From Baylisascaris procyonis (Eukaryota > Nematoda > Chromadorea > Rhabditida > Ascarididae), in NCBI GenBank assembly GCA_037389465.1, contig JAZARR010000229.1:2517211-2581210 (forward strand): a DNA stretch of 64,000 nt. Direction: 5' to 3'. The notes beneath the pieces are model-generated. The model was not told the origin of the DNA. It saw only the letters and a list, made by a program, of their open reading frames with translations, and did no database searches. This document shows positions 14,387-28,654 of the stretch, one piece after another (within the stretch, counting starts at the first letter, position 1; each line of letters begins with the position of its first letter). The position numbers were made by a program, and so were the translations under genes.

Positions 14387-17300
14387 TCAGTGAGCGGTTG
14401 GCGTCGTGGTATCCTCATCGCTGATGAGTTCGACATAAGTGAATGGGAAAGTGCCCTTCTTGCCATTCAGAATCCCTTCGCAAATGCCCGATGGGTGCAC
14501 CTTCGTCACCTTTATCAACTCGCCTTTCTGAAAACTACTTCTTTTCTTAGGAGAACTGAGTTTGCTATTGGGCTGAAAACGATAGGTACCCAGTTTGGCA
14601 TTCTAAAATACATCACTCTAACCTATCATTTTTTACTTCATGGGCTCTGTATTGGTGAACGAGCAAATTCAGTAGCCTGGAACATGAAATGCCTCGTCTT
14701 TAATCTTACTAAGGGGCAATAAAACATACGAAATTGCACACACCAGGTGTTCATAATCTTGTTTCATTTTTTGATCCGAATGGACAACTGCCACATATCA
14801 ACTCAATGTCCAGTTAGCACTCATCGATGACCCTCAATGCAATATATGATGACCCTTCAACGTGCAAATCGACGGTGCGCTTGCTATGAGAACAGTGCAG
14901 TGAGATGATGCAACACATACTTGACTTAACCTTCCCATCAATTGTGTGATGACGGTCGAAAGTCACAGCCCTATTCCGAGCTCAGCTTATACTCCAGCAA
15001 AAAGGTGTGAAATGAAACACCGAGCAGAAACTGGCAGAAAAAAATTTTCCCTCATTTGAGACTTCCCACTTTACTTACTCTTATTTGCTGCCCGATGTAT
15101 TCATCAAGCGCATATACATATGAACCAATAAAATCGCTTCTAGAATCAAACTGCCGCCAACTTCAGTAGGTACGTAACTACACAAGACTCCCCACTTTAT
15201 CTACTCTTGTTTGCTGCCCGATGTATTCATCAAGCGCATATACATATGAACCAATAAAATCGCTTCTAGAATCAAACTGCCGCCAACTTCAGTAGGTACG
15301 TAACTACACAAGACTCCCCACTTTATCTACTCTTGTTTGCTGCCCGATGTATTCATCAAGCGCATATACATATGAACCAATAAAATCGCTTCTAGAATCA
15401 AACTGCCGCCAACTTCAGTAGGTACGTAACTACACAAGACTCCCCACTTTACTTACTCTTATTTGCTGCCCGATGTATTCATCAAGCGCATATACATATG
15501 AACCAATAAAATCGCTTCTAGAATCAAACTGCCGCCAACTTCAGTAGGTACGTAACTACACAAGACTCCCCACTTTATCTACTCTTGTTTGCTGCCCGAT
15601 GTATTCATCAAGCGCATATACATATGAACCAATAAAATCGCTTCTAGAATCAAACTGCCGCCAACTTCAGTAGGTACGTAACTACACAAGACTCCCCACT
15701 TTACCTACTCTTGTTTGCTGCCCGATGTATTCATCAAGCGCATATACATATGAACCAATAAAATCGCCTCTAGAATCAAACTGCCGCCAACTTCAGTAGG
15801 TACGTAACTACACAAGACTCCCCACTTTACTTACTCTTATTTGCTGCCCGATGTATTCATCAAGCGCATATACATATGAACCAATAAAATCGCTTCTAGA
15901 ATCAAACTGCCGCCAACTTCAGTAGGTACGTAACTACACAAGAAAAAACTACAACAATAATAAATCATCAATGGATCGTGAGAAATGCTTATACACAAGC
16001 ACTTCAACAACACTCTGAAAGGAAACCAACCTTTAAGCGAAGTGCTTCGGTATCATAGACATTAGGTCGCCTGTCCAGCATAACACGGGCCCAAGAAGGT
16101 ACACGTCCCTGCAACGAGCCTCTTTAGCTGACCCGTCCACAGCCAACAAGCCTCTCCAAAACAGCTAGCTGCACCAAACACCATATTCAATCACCTCATC
16201 CAGCCTCTTTAAAGACTAAATACCTATCAAACTGGACGCATAAACGAAAAAATAATTCAATAGTGTCTGAAAATGTGTTGGGTTCCTTTACAAAAATTGT
16301 CTTTATTCCTTCTCAAGTAATCACTGATGAAACTAAACTGCAAATCTTAGGCCACTTTAAGTGCTCATAGTTCACTTAAAGTTTGATCTAGACGCGACCC
16401 ATATGAAGATGCAGGCCCCCTCAGACTTAAGCTAAAACATGGCGGTCCTATATTAGGGTTTTTATAAATGTTAAGCGCACCAAAAATCGAATTTCAATTA
16501 GAATGGCGTTGTGCTAGACAGCTGAGTTCAGTCACAAAGAAAATACCGATTGTGGTGATGAGCATGGCACCGATTCGTTGCCCTCACTGGTCGCTGATAC
16601 GTTGCTTAGTCGATTCTCGGAAGAAAGTGACGACGTATCCGGGCTACCCCTCTCTACTATAACGTCCTCCAGGCGTGCCTGCAAATTCATAATTTTATCC
16701 GCTTGTTTGCCTGCCCGAATGCAACACCGTAAGCCAACAGCTCCGAATGCTCATCAAAACGGGGAATTCTTAATCAGTTCACTTCCTTCATTGCACTCTT
16801 AAATTATTGCAATTTCGAGCTTCAATAAGCAAAAAAGGAGACAATACTGTGTAATACGAAAACTCAATCGAACGCAAAATGTAGACAAATTTCTAATCAC
16901 CATTTGACTATAAATCCTTTCGATGTTGATGGATACACTTAAATGCTGCTATAGCGGGCCAACTTATGAAGTCTATTACATCATAAATTGCTGTGATGAT
17001 TAACAAGTTGAAACCGCCCCATAGTCAGATGGATACATAGAAATACGTATGCACAACTTGCTAGATCAAATATGCACATAAATAAGAAACACTATTTCGC
17101 ATGCAGAATGTATAACTTAATGAGGGGTGCAAAGCGCAAGCCAGCATAATTTACCAGTTCGATGATGAATACCATCGAAACTCAACTACTGTGATCAGTA
17201 TGTGAGGGTATCCATCGAAAAAGCAACAAGGAACATACAAGACAGAAGCAATGATAACACCTAACTATTCACGCCTCAGTGATCACTACAGCAAACAATG

Positions 17301-20300
17301 CAACGCAACATAAAAACAGACTAAAAAATACACAAAATCCGATTTTACCCACCACATATCAGCCGTTTCCGTAGACGAAAAACCATAAATATAAAAAAGT
17401 GGAAATTCAGCCTGCAAGTGTTGATCAAAGAGGCTTTACGAGGTAATTGGTGGGTACGAGTCCAGTATTGCCAAGTGCATTCCTAGCCTGCCACCAGCCT
17501 TCCTGCGGCTTCCCAATAACCTCGAGTAGCTCGTTTTTCTCGAATGGCAGATCCGTCGTCTGCTCACCCTCAAAAGAGTAGAGCGCGATCATCTGAAATC
17601 CGGATCACTAACTTCATCCCGATCCACCTTCTTTGCCCTCTACATTGGCAAATATCGACACAACTAGCAGACATATAAATGAAAACAGAGGGCTAAGATG
17701 CAACGAGCAGCTTTCCCTATCCCGTTTTGTGCATTCAACACTCTGCATGGTGATGTAACTTACTACCGTAAAACATTTGTGCGGTGGGGAACGGAGTGAA
17801 AATGATTGGAGTTTCGAAAGAAGGCGATGATAAATTATTATTATCCCACAGGATGCGTTTTTTTGATAATAAGTTTAAGTCGCTGACGTTTGCACATTAA
17901 TCACGATCCAGTCTGCTTATGCAAATGAGTCTTCGATGGAAATGCGCGCACTGGGCCTTTCGCTCTTTTAGACGGTGTAATATTCGAATCGAACACACCC
18001 AATAAGCCCTCATTTATTGTGGCAATGTACTAATCCAATCCAAAACTTCCACTGTCCCGCTCTCTTATTTGTAGGAATCTTTTATTATTTTTACATCCAC
18101 AAACAAAATATCATCTGCAGCTTGCAGGTTACCTTCCTTGAGCAGAACCCATGCAACTACGCATGAGTTTATCTGTCAAGAACATTGCACACCTCCTGTA
18201 CAATGCGTAGTCGTGTTAGAGGCACATTTCTTGCTTTGACACTCCACAGTGAAAGGACGGATCCCTCCACGAACTTAATCGGTCAGGAAGCGAGGAAGGA
18301 AAACTATACTTCCCGCACATGAGAAACATCAGCTGAGAATAAGAAAGGCTTATTGCTTACAGCAAAGACAAAAATACCCTAAGGAACGAGGAGGTTAGGC
18401 AATGATAAGGTAACAATTGATAAGCTGCGTAATAATGCGGATTGCTTATTGCCAACAACACAAAAAAACCCAACCGAAAGCAAAAAGGAGCTATAAGTCG
18501 GAGATACCATGCATGGACAGCACATACCCAACTATACCTCACTAGCTGGTAGCCTAAATGCGCCAAAGACGCTACTCTAATGGCTCACATAGCTCTTTCA
18601 TTATGCATATATGTGTGTATCAGCCGATAACGACAAAAACTATTAACTCTCATTCACCATCAAGCTCACTATGCTATGCTCTAGAATTGTTTTTGCCTAA
18701 CTAAACTCAACTACAGAAAAATATAAGCGGAATCATTGAAAGGTTTTCTTGCAACGCGTATTTCATTTATGACTATCGAAAGCTGATATCCATAAGCATA
18801 AATCAGTTCTGCATAAAGTACAATAACTAACCTTTTCGAGTGTAGGTTTCTGTAAAGGTCGAACCAAGCTAACGTTGGCGAGAATCCGCATTTTGAAGTG
18901 ATTCAAAAGTGCAGGAATATCAACGAAGTGTTGCTCGGCGATCTATATACAAAACAACTTCATACTATAAATCACACAACATAAAACAATCATTTGCCAA
19001 TCAAGCTTCTTGAACAATTCTTTCACGTACGTTTTTTTAAATGTTGAATTTCACAAGAAACACAATTCGAACTAACAAAATCACCTTCAATACTGAGGCA
19101 TCAAAAGTGCTTTCTTTTAAAGATATTTGCTAGTAATTGCTAGCAATTTCAAACCTTGCTAAAATATTGCACCACCATCACATAAATAAAAAGATGAATT
19201 CGTTCTTTGTTAGTAACGTTTCATGAAATGTTAATTCTCATTAAAATATTAACAAATTGGCTACATTTTGAATTAATTAATAATCACAAAACTAAGATTG
19301 AAATGTTGTTGATCCAATGAAAGAATACTACCAATTCAAGAAGAACTAAAAAATTAATTTAACGCCTCCAAAATCAAACAAAAAAGCTTCTGCCCTTAAT
19401 ATTTCAGCATCCCCTGCGAATCAAATTTCGATCGTTGTTTAGTGACCCAATCATTAAAGCATTCGAACTAATCATTCTATAAGTTATATTATAACATATA
19501 ACGCAACATTACAGCATAAGATTAATCGTTGCTAACGTCTTGATAGCTTGTAATAACGTTAACTCGCCTTTGTTTACGGTCACTTGGGAAGTATATTTCA
19601 AATCTCACACATTGAACATTGCTTAATGTTGCACATGGTACTGCATGAAAATAAACTCAGACTACAGTCTTCGGAAATGATTTCGTTTCTAAGAACAACA
19701 TAAACGGAGCCCAATCCCTCGCAACCATGTAAAAAATATGCCAGGGATAAGTATCTACCTTAACGCTTGTTCCTCCATCATCATCTTCGACCGGTTCAAT
19801 AAGATAATGGCGCACTTGCTGTTCGCCGACAAGCTCTTCCCTGAAAATATTCACAAGGTAAATGAACTAACTATTCGCACAACTGTTGTGCCTGTTTCAA
19901 TGATCGATCTCTATGAATGCATCATTCACTTGAGATGCATGCAAATAAATATAATAACGCAGTACACTTTTGATCACCTTTAATCCCGACCATTCTGACC
20001 AATAAAACAATGGTTATTTTTGAGAAAATGGAGTTCTCATTTAAGCGTCTAATTTTTATTGGTAAAAAGCAAATCACTGAGGAATATAAATGAAACTTTT
20101 AGATGATCGAAAAACTATTGAAATATTCGGTTGCAAAAAGCCCCAATTCCCAAGAAAAACGCTAAAGATTCCTTATATGCATACTTCAAGCAGCTATCGA
20201 AGCAAATGTTAAGCTCAATCCAAACGTTCAAAACGAGTGTGAAAATTTAATTTTATGATGCAAGAGTTTCCATAGCTAAATTATAATTGAATTTTTGATG

Positions 20301-21113
20301 AGTGTTTAAAGCGACACTATTCAATCGCTGTGATAAATGATATCGATATAAAAGAATGTAGGCAATTTGTTGTTATTTAATGGCTACCTCTAAACACAGA
20401 TGAACTTACATTCCCCTATTATACATTTTTTGATGGATGTTAATCGAAAATTGCAGCTAGATTTCTGAATAGCACCACAACGCAGTCCACAAAACAACAT
20501 GAAAACGTTATGAACAGAGGAGGCGGATAATCGTAAAAAGACGGCTGCCCACAAAGAAAACATTTTTAGAAAAAGTTCGACGCAGGTGATAACGCCTACT
20601 CATTGGCATTATCACTGATGAGGTGAAGTGAATTTGTAAGAAGCAAATAAAGAATCAATGTGAGTAGCCTTTCAGCTGTTCTTCCCAAAGTTTAGCTCCA
20701 TCTAACTCGCTGATTTCCTTATTGCCTTTATTGAGTCATTTTCTATCGCCCACCTCGCACAACCTAGTGTGCGCCTATAAAACTTCAATAACCTGAAATG
20801 ACACGTTTCATTGAGGCACATAACGTGACCTTTGACCCCAATTTTCCGCATATTTATCGTGTCTGCGAGAGCGTAAACTGAGCAGATTGACCAAACAGTG
20901 GAGTGCACAATGCAGGCTCATTAAGATAATGGACTATGCATACCTGACGGACAGTGCATAGCTACCTGGCGAAGTGGAGTCGCGGATTAAGAACGTGCCC
21001 AGCGTCGAATCGGGATGCTCACATAGCAAACGAGTAGCCTCTTCGCGATCTATCTCGAAGTAGAAATTTCTCCATGCATATGGATCAAACGAAGATGAGG
21101 CGGATTGCGCCAT
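14387..21113 (-). CDS. ced-2: CRK-family SH2-SH3-SH3 adaptor, ced-2 orthologue (7 exons)
   Basis: Exons on the minus strand: 21113-20944, 19840-19759, 18942-18832, 17592-17440, 16678-16547, 16108-16031 and 14527-14387. They join in phase into 288 residues; C. elegans CED-2 is about 279. Residues about 12-115 are the SH2 domain, with WRNFYF, the phosphotyrosine-pocket FLIRDS (Arg present), HYLIEP and the DIPALLNHFKMR helix. The first SH3 (about 120-171) shows ALYSFEG, EGWWQARN and GLVPTNYL. A Ser-rich linker follows (exon 5). The C-terminal atypical SH3 spans exons 6 and 7 (VMLDRRPNVYDTEALRLK, then KGELIKVTK and FPFTYVEL). Known for the family: CED-2 couples to CED-5/DOCK180 and CED-12/ELMO to activate Rac for engulfment of dying cells and for cell migration. 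The first ATG in frame is 21113. The last intron carries the 126-bp satellite. No domain is broken. Confidence 0.93.
15060..15942. repeat. 126-bp tandem satellite, seven copies, in the last ced-2 intron
   Basis: Seven head-to-tail units with an exact period of 126 bp; the marker TGCCCGATGTATTCATCAAG recurs at 126-bp steps from about 15089. Copies differ at few sites. Copies 1, 4 and 7 read TTACTTACTCTTATTTG; copies 2, 3 and 5 read TTATCTACTCTTGTTTG; copy 6 reads TTACCTACTCTTGTTTG and has CGCCTCTAG for CGCTTCTAG. It lies between ced-2 exons 6 and 7. Confidence 0.97.
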
Positions 21114-24100
21114 CAGGATGTCATATGATCTGCTCACTCAGTTTTCTACTGCGTTTATAGCCGAATTCCTAAACATCTTTTAAAGGGATTGCCAGCAACA
21201 TTGCCCATTAGACACCTTTATGCAATAAAACATCGTGTAGTGCTACCTACTGAACAGCCATCTGATGGATTTTCGATTTCTCGTTGGTGTTGCTAGTTGT
21301 AGTGGATTCTTTCGTTCAGTCACCGCCACCATTCTACTTTCCAAGCAGGCATCACCATCAGAAATGGTGATCGGATGAGGCAGCCGAAATGGCAAGGGAA
21401 TGTCCGAGATGCTGCTGAACTATCATTTTCATATACAGAATTTGAATTGCGCTTAAAATTAAGAGCATGATAGCTTGGTTCAGCAGAGCTCTTCACCGCC
21501 TCCATAACATGCACAAAGGTGCATGCCAACTGCTTCTCTAATTTCGAGATCTACAAATGATTTCCAATCAGTGGCGATGGTGGCATATTACCTCGATGTT
21601 ATCGAAGCATAAAACCCGCAAAGCCTTGACCACTGCCTCACCTGCCTGCATCAATTAAACTGTTTTAACCAGCTATTCAAAGCCATCTATATAGTATACA
21701 TCTGTGATTCACATCAACTGACAACTTTAAATGATTTTCGCAAAGGTGGGAAAGCATACCTAAGTGATTATAAATATTCAGTGAATAGCAAAACATTCGC
21801 GACAATATATCAGAGACTTTCAATGGAAGATTTCTTTTACCGACACCGTCGGCTGCACAATGCTCTTCAACTGATCACAGAGTGCATTTAATTTCTGTGC
21901 ATATGGGAACGTATATAATATGATCAAATATCATTCGGTGCAATGCAGGCATACCAAATTTCGTATCGGTTTCTTGTTTAAATTAGTGAACAAACACAAC
22001 TGAAAACGTATATATTCACAGACTGAGCGCCATCATAATGCGCTTTCAAAAAACCAAAAAGGAGAAAAAATATGATTCAAAAGATTTAAAAATTTCATTC
22101 ACCAAACGAAATGTACGAATTGCTAGTGGGCAACAATGTTTGCGCTATAATATATCACCCATATTCAACTAATCCCATTGTTCTTTAGACCCTCCAGAAA
22201 AAAAACTGGTTTTTCTACGGTGCAGTCGGTTTAAAATGTCGATTCGGTTGGGTGGAGATTTATGCAAATTTTCGAGCACATTTTTAATTTGCTTCGGAAT
22301 TGAAGGGATAACTAGAAATTTGAATAAGCGATCATCCTAGAGTGGTCATTATTAAATTCGGTGACTTCAACTGTAGTCGTTCTTGAGTCGAAACTGCCCT
22401 ACATACAAATGGAAACGTATACAAACGCACCACAGGAATGACATCGCCAAATGGATATTCCTAAAACTATTAAAATAGTGGGCCACTTCGTAAATATGAG
22501 TCAGATAAGCAAATAAAGTAAGCATCATTCAATATTCAACACATCCACCTTACCCCCAACCCCAAAACCGAAAAAAAACGGTTGGAAAACGTCAGAGAAA
22601 CGTAAGTGAAACGTTGCTGTACTAACATCAGATGCTTTACGATCCGAGTGCGATATATCATGGTAATGAAAAAAGTGCGTTAAATATCACCGCGATAAAA
22701 AGACAATAGAACTGTCAGGAAGCCGCGCGAAATTTAAATTATTTACAAAAACAAGATCCTCCGCCCTTTTCTGGTTTCAGCTGCTTTATTTAGTCGGGAT
22801 CGAGTAGACGGCTGTAAACGAAGGTTCGGTAAAACCTCTGGAATAGTTTAATGATGTGACACACCTGTACAACACCGCTCTCATTACTTTTTCTTTTATG
22901 CGTTCACCCACTCTAATCACAGCGCTTTTTCGTTCTCATCACATACACACACATCATCTGTTGAAGGTTCACTTGTCATCTCAACACCTGTTAATCTAAA
23001 TCGTACAGTCTATCGCTTATCGCATTCAAATGAACACCTGTATAATGCATTTAGCATACCCGAAAAGCGTCCAATCATACGTTGAAAGCAAAGTGGGAAG
23101 GTCAAAGCTAAGGTTACCACCACTCCCCTTTGCGCTGCTTGGTGAATGAGGTCACTCTTCCTTCTGCGGCTTCAAGACTGTTCCGCCCCCTATCGCCTTC
23201 TATGCTATCGTTTTTTCTCTCCTCCCTTTCTCTCTGAAGTGCTCGATTGCAGATCCTTCATAAGTTTTCTGATAAAATTACATTTTTGATGGCGTTTTTG
23301 ATTTTTTAAAACTAAAGACAAGAGACGAAACGTTAGTACTGCGGTCTTGCACCAAACCTCCTATTACACAACCATCAGCAAATATTACGAGTGCGTTCTC
23401 GGCTGCATTATTTGTAAATATTTATGCTAATATATGTTGCAAGGTGAGCAGCATTCTACACAACCTTCGAATCAGAATCGTTCCCAGTTGGCGTCAACAC
23501 CCACAAGACATACTCTAAGCGAAAAATTTAAGCCTTTTTGTGAATATACTGGCAAATTTCTATGTTAATGAGCATATCACATGCTGCACTAAGGATCTCG
23601 TTCGAACATCTGTCCTCGAGTGCGCGTCTCATACCGATATCTCTTCATGCACAACGGTATATGCAAATGAACTTTCAATCGATGATATCTCTGTGTGAAA
23701 AGAACGAAAAAGAATGCTGTGATCAGTGCACGTCCATGCATTGCCCTTAATTCATCGATCCCAATGCCACGTGGGCGAATATATTCGTCAATCCTCTTTT
23801 CGCATTTATAATATCCAATTCATTGTATATTTCGGCTGTCATATATTCAACATTCTAGCAAATACTCAAATCTCTGTTAGGGATTTATAATACAAACGTG
23901 AATTTGTGGATTCAAAATGAACTATGCAAAATTAGCGATAGAACTTTGGGTAGTGATTTTTTTCAATAAATAAATACGGAATCATGCCAAGAGGCAATAG
24001 AAAATTTGTTTTTACATCGTGCTCGTACGATCAACTAGTTTCCGCAGTCACGACACACATAGAATATTAAAAATTATACTCATTTTTCTAGCTGACTTGA

Positions 24101-27100
24101 CCACCCGTACAAGTGCTGCACAAAAGGTTCATTTTTTCATTGCTTTAATGACCGTCGAGTTGATTCCGTTGTGCGTCTAATTATTTCATTCTCTCCTAAA
24201 TAGGACAATACTTCCTGTTGATTATGTTTGACGATACGATAGGGAAGGTAGTTTTAGTGGCAAGATTCCTGTCAATTCTCCTACGTACAGCCATATTTTC
24301 TTAATTCGAGCGGCCTTAAAAGTCTTTCAGCCTGTAATTAGAAACTCCTATTTACTATTGAAGCATAGTCTGTCGAATGAGCGGATGTGCTTCGATCACT
24401 TAAAAATGGGCCGGCGGCGGCAGAGTGCAATGAGATTAGCCCAGGTGTGATTGGACGTGGATCGAACCATGTGTGGAGGGCTGAGCTTGCTCTGTAGTCA
24501 GCTGTTTAAGCAATATTCGTTGCAATACTTTCAACTTTGGATTGCACTCCCACTCGTTGTGCTCTCCTTTTGTGGTGTAATCCATTTTCTCATCCATAAA
24601 GCCATCTCGTGTGCTTATTGCTCTTCATTTCTAATACCTTTATGAAGGTAGTTAGTTCGGCATAGATTCAAATCAGATAGAAGAAACGTTCAATCCGAGG
24701 ATTGATGTCATGCATTCCTATCTTATCGCTTCCACTCTTTATTAAGGCAGTCAACGTGAAACGTAAACATGTTTAACATAAAATTCCTCATTTCATTCAT
24801 TAAGTAAATTTGAGATATTTTTGGCAGATTTGCCTATTTCCAACTGTTCATTATGTGGTTTCAACGCGCGAACAATAAAGGTATGGCATTGCAGCGTGTT
24901 CAAGATCAATGCTCCAAAATGATCCTCCAAACGCAGTTTCCTTCCTTCTGATTACCTTCTTTGCGGCTATAGAAAATTGCAGGTGATGTCAACTTTGTAT
25001 ATATCATCAAATAGGTCATCAAATGTAGGCAAAACATTGATAAGTATGCTGAATTTGCATAACCGATCGAGCACAAGCGTAAGCGAATATCAGGCTGCAG
25101 ATTTATAAAAACATAAGAAATCCACTATCGAACGTTATATCATTGCTTTTTGAGTGTTTATGAAGCCGGTTGGCATGAGTGGCACAAAGTAAAAGCGTCT
25201 ATATATTTTTTTCACTCATTCATGTTTCCCCATTTTTATAACAGCTGTTGCAATAAAACTCGTTAATTATTTTATAGGATGTTTCTTTAATGTGCATCGT
25301 ATTTTGTGACGTTATTTGTCACGTATTGAGAGAATGCAAATCTCTGATTCTATTATCGTAGCGATTTCTCTCTTTCCTATAAGTGCTAAATACAACTAAT
25401 ATTTAACTGAATTCTGTGAAAATAATAACGTAATTCACCATTTGAAGTCATTTTTCGCATTTACTTTTTGGATGGATGAGGAGTATTTTTGCCAATGGTA
25501 ATCTATTTAGTATGTAAATAATCTGATCTGCCAATACAAACTACGAGTAGGATAAATTCGTATTCGAAAACATATCACAAATTTATTAATTCTGTTAATG
25601 AGACTCAGCATTCAGCTTCATATTCAATCTGCGGACTTATCGATGTTGATTAGTGAATACTTGCACCTTTAGCGGATACTGAATGACTCATATACTCAAC
25701 CAGGTGAGGCTGTCTCTTGTATCAACTTTGTAACACAAGTAACGGATCGTGTTGCAGTTACATTTTTATGACGATAGATCACTGAAGTTCGTCTCTTAAT
25801 TTCCCATCGTTATTGCGGATTTCAGGAAACTTGTGTTAACCGTAAGAGAAAAAAAAACGAAACACAAAGGAAACAAAGAAAAAATCCCCATTATGACGTC
25901 ATATCAACTTATCTGCTGTACACCTTGGCTGCAAAAATATTCTTGAATTAACTGCAAAAAATCATTTTCAAGTGTCATTCGTTTTGCCTCATTGATGATA
26001 TCACATTATGCCCATTAGTGACGTTATTTAACGATTTCCTTGAAGTTCGTAGAAATGCTTTCAAAGTGAAGTTTGCACATACTTGCGCTGACTTTCACCG
26101 TTTAAACTCATCAATTTTTTTTTTTCACAAATTATGCGAAAGAATATCCTTTTTGAATAATTCAAAAAGGCTTGAAATGGCTTCCTTCCTTTCAATTTTG
26201 AACGGCTCGGCCACCATCCAAAATCTGAAAGATGTCGTTCCAATTTCAGAGGGAATATGATGACTGCCACAGCCACAATTGGCAATAATTTTCTCAGAAG
26301 CGATTATTCTTCATCATTGTTCTGAAATATTACCCGTTGAACGATAAAAGCCAATCTGTGCATCATTTGAAGGGAATGCCACTGAAGGAAGGGGGTGCGA
26401 GGGGAAACATGGCAAAGTTATCTAAAAAATGAATGTAACATTTTTTGAATGGACACAATTTCAACCCTTCGCATATGTCATTTTGCATAAATACGCTTCT
26501 GATGAACACCATAGTAATGACGGACGATTGTCATAAAATTCAAGGACTCGACTATGACTGCAGTGAAACCGAAATTCAGATTGCTGACTACGGCTTCATC
26601 AAAAAAGGAACTGACGTCTCCGCACTCTGATTCCTGAACAAAGAGACAATCTTTTGGAAAACTCGTGCATATACTCTTAAGGCCGGTAATAGGTGACCAG
26701 AGTGGATTCATCGTCTACCTAGGAGTCAACTTCTACAGTCAACTTCTCGCACCGAAAGCGGCTGCAGTCAAGGTGCTGAACTTCTTTTTTTCTTTTTTCT
26801 GGACTCATAACTGGCAAAAGTCGACTCCTTCTTAGCGTAGTCGAACTCGGAATTTTGGCTTCCAAGAAAACCAGAAGAGCAATCACATTATTTCACCAAA
26901 GTCACCTAGTTATTACGGATCATGACATACTACAGTTTATTCATAGAGCTATGATGGCTGCCGTTCACATTACTGTTGGTCTCTAAGGGGAAACTGATCG
27001 AGGCTTCCAAAAGCATCAGGAGGTCCTCGATTCTTTGTTTAAAAAATCTTTAGGTTTAAAGCTATCTGCAAAGAAGAGAGACAATTCCAAGCAAACTAAA

Positions 27101-28493
27101 ATTGTAACACCTTAGTAAAGCCACAGAAAAACTCAAGGTGATCATAATATAACAATTAGGACGGCTTTAAATATAACCACACCAGACGAAAACTTGGTGC
27201 ATTTTAATGTCTCTTCCCTTCTAAAAAAATGCAGGGGGAGGGGGGGGGGGGGGAGAGAAAAAGACGGCAATTTCAGTTGAAGTTGAATATTTAAAACTTT
27301 GGAGTGATGTTTAGAATATTCATAAAGCAGTGGTGTTCCACTTCGGAAAAAATAAAAAAAGTGTAAGTGCAGATAGTGGGGGGATGGATGGGAAGAGCAG
27401 CAACCCAGCCGTGCTCATGTGAATGCTCACTGCTATCTGCTTTATCTAGCTCTTCGCTGTCGACTTTTCCATATCGCGCTTCACTTCGACTCCTCCTCTT
27501 TCCTTGAGAAAAGACGTGCTCATCTCTAACAAAACGGCGTGTATGTGGAAAAGGAATAAGCATTGCTTGTTATACGCCTTTGGAATCAGTGTTTCAAAAG
27601 TGCACTGTGGGGCGGTGTGTAGTGTCTGAGCGCATTTCTTTGCCTGTATATCAGTGTACTTGGTAGCTTCAACTCGAAAAATAGTGAAATCAGAGTTGCA
27701 AATTTAGCATCTGTAACCGTCTTATAGAATGATCCCTATTCAACGCAGACCTGCCAAGTTCGCGAAAAATTACAGATACTAGAAAGTTCGAACACGTTTT
27801 ACACCAGTTGGATGTTCATTACTAGACGATCTGGTCACCGAAAGAAGAATTTTTTGTGGCACGCTTCTTTGAACGGTCAATGATACGTGAAGACATTATG
27901 TATCACTTTTTTTACTGGTAATTTATGACAGCGGTTAGTCAAGTGAGCAAGACCAAATGCGCATTTCATGTAAAGTCGTTCGGTACGCTTTTCTGTTCGG
28001 TAAGTATTCGGGTACAAATGGGATAGCGGTCCATTGCAATAAACTTATAGCAGTAAATACAAAAAATGCTGGGAGTATATAAATTAAAACCTAGAAATGC
28101 GATGCGAGAAAGTGGACGCAACAAGCTGGTAGCAACTTTGTGTGTTAAAAAAGAGTAAACGAGCGAGTAGAACCATCTCAATATGAAATTCAACGAAAGG
28201 ATATTGAAGACCGAATGAAAGGAACATCAAGAAGGATGTTCTTGCTTTCAGTCGGTGAGGGACTGAAATGCGGTAATAAAACGCCACAAAATATGGTTCT
28301 ACAGGGTAATATTCAAGATGAATTGTTATGCAAAAGCGAATAAACCTTACAGATATCATAGAATTATAAACAAACTGTTCACAATGCCAAACTGGTAACA
28401 CCCGGGCCAACATTACTGACACCCTCTTCCAAGGAACACGCTGAATGCAAACGAAGCAAAGCGCTCGCAATCCCCAATCAGACAAATGCGCGG
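21114..28493. other. Interval between ced-2 and ric-3 start regions, no recognised gene
   Basis: The 5' flank of ced-2 and then about 7 kb of AT-rich DNA. Minus-strand frames at 27563-27291 (charged, Arg/Ser/Glu-rich) and at about 24440-24630 (includes KGEHNEWECNPKLKVLQRIL) look mildly coding-like but lack joinable splice sites. Confidence 0.5.
27234..27253. repeat. G homopolymer run
   Basis: Five G, A, then 14 consecutive G, followed by a purine stretch. Prone to length error in sequencing. Confidence 0.9.
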
Positions 28494-28654
28494 GTGGTGA
28501 AAGAGTACGGCTGCGAGAGAGAGAGCGGAAATGCGCCTAGATGCTTGTGGTTAGGATCGATGGCTGTGCGAAGAGAGACGAGAGAGACACCCGGGTGTGC
28601 GGACGCACGAACTAAACGCGCAAGCGGTGTTGAGCTAAACGCTGGGAAGCAGCG
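28494..28654 (+). promoter_or_regulatory. GC-rich 5' region of ric-3
   Basis: A stretch rich in GC and GA repeats (GAGAGAGAGAG near 28516) stands out from the AT-rich surroundings and ends at the ric-3 ATG. It probably holds the 5' leader and core promoter. No clean trans-splice acceptor could be fixed. A 133-residue open frame reads away from it on the other strand (28485 to 28084) but shows no recognisable features. Confidence 0.4.

Noticed and set aside
14378..14722. 114-residue plus-strand frame
   Set aside because: It is the antisense shadow of ced-2 exon 7, whose reverse strand reads an SH3 C-terminus.
16468..16802. Two plus-strand frames with Ser-rich sequence
   Set aside because: Antisense of ced-2 exon 5, which has TTGCAG and GTATTT splice sites and phase 0 at both ends on the minus strand.
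28084..28485. 133-residue minus frame divergent from ric-3
   Set aside because: No domain, poor composition and no supporting splice or start context; within the chance range for 64 kb.
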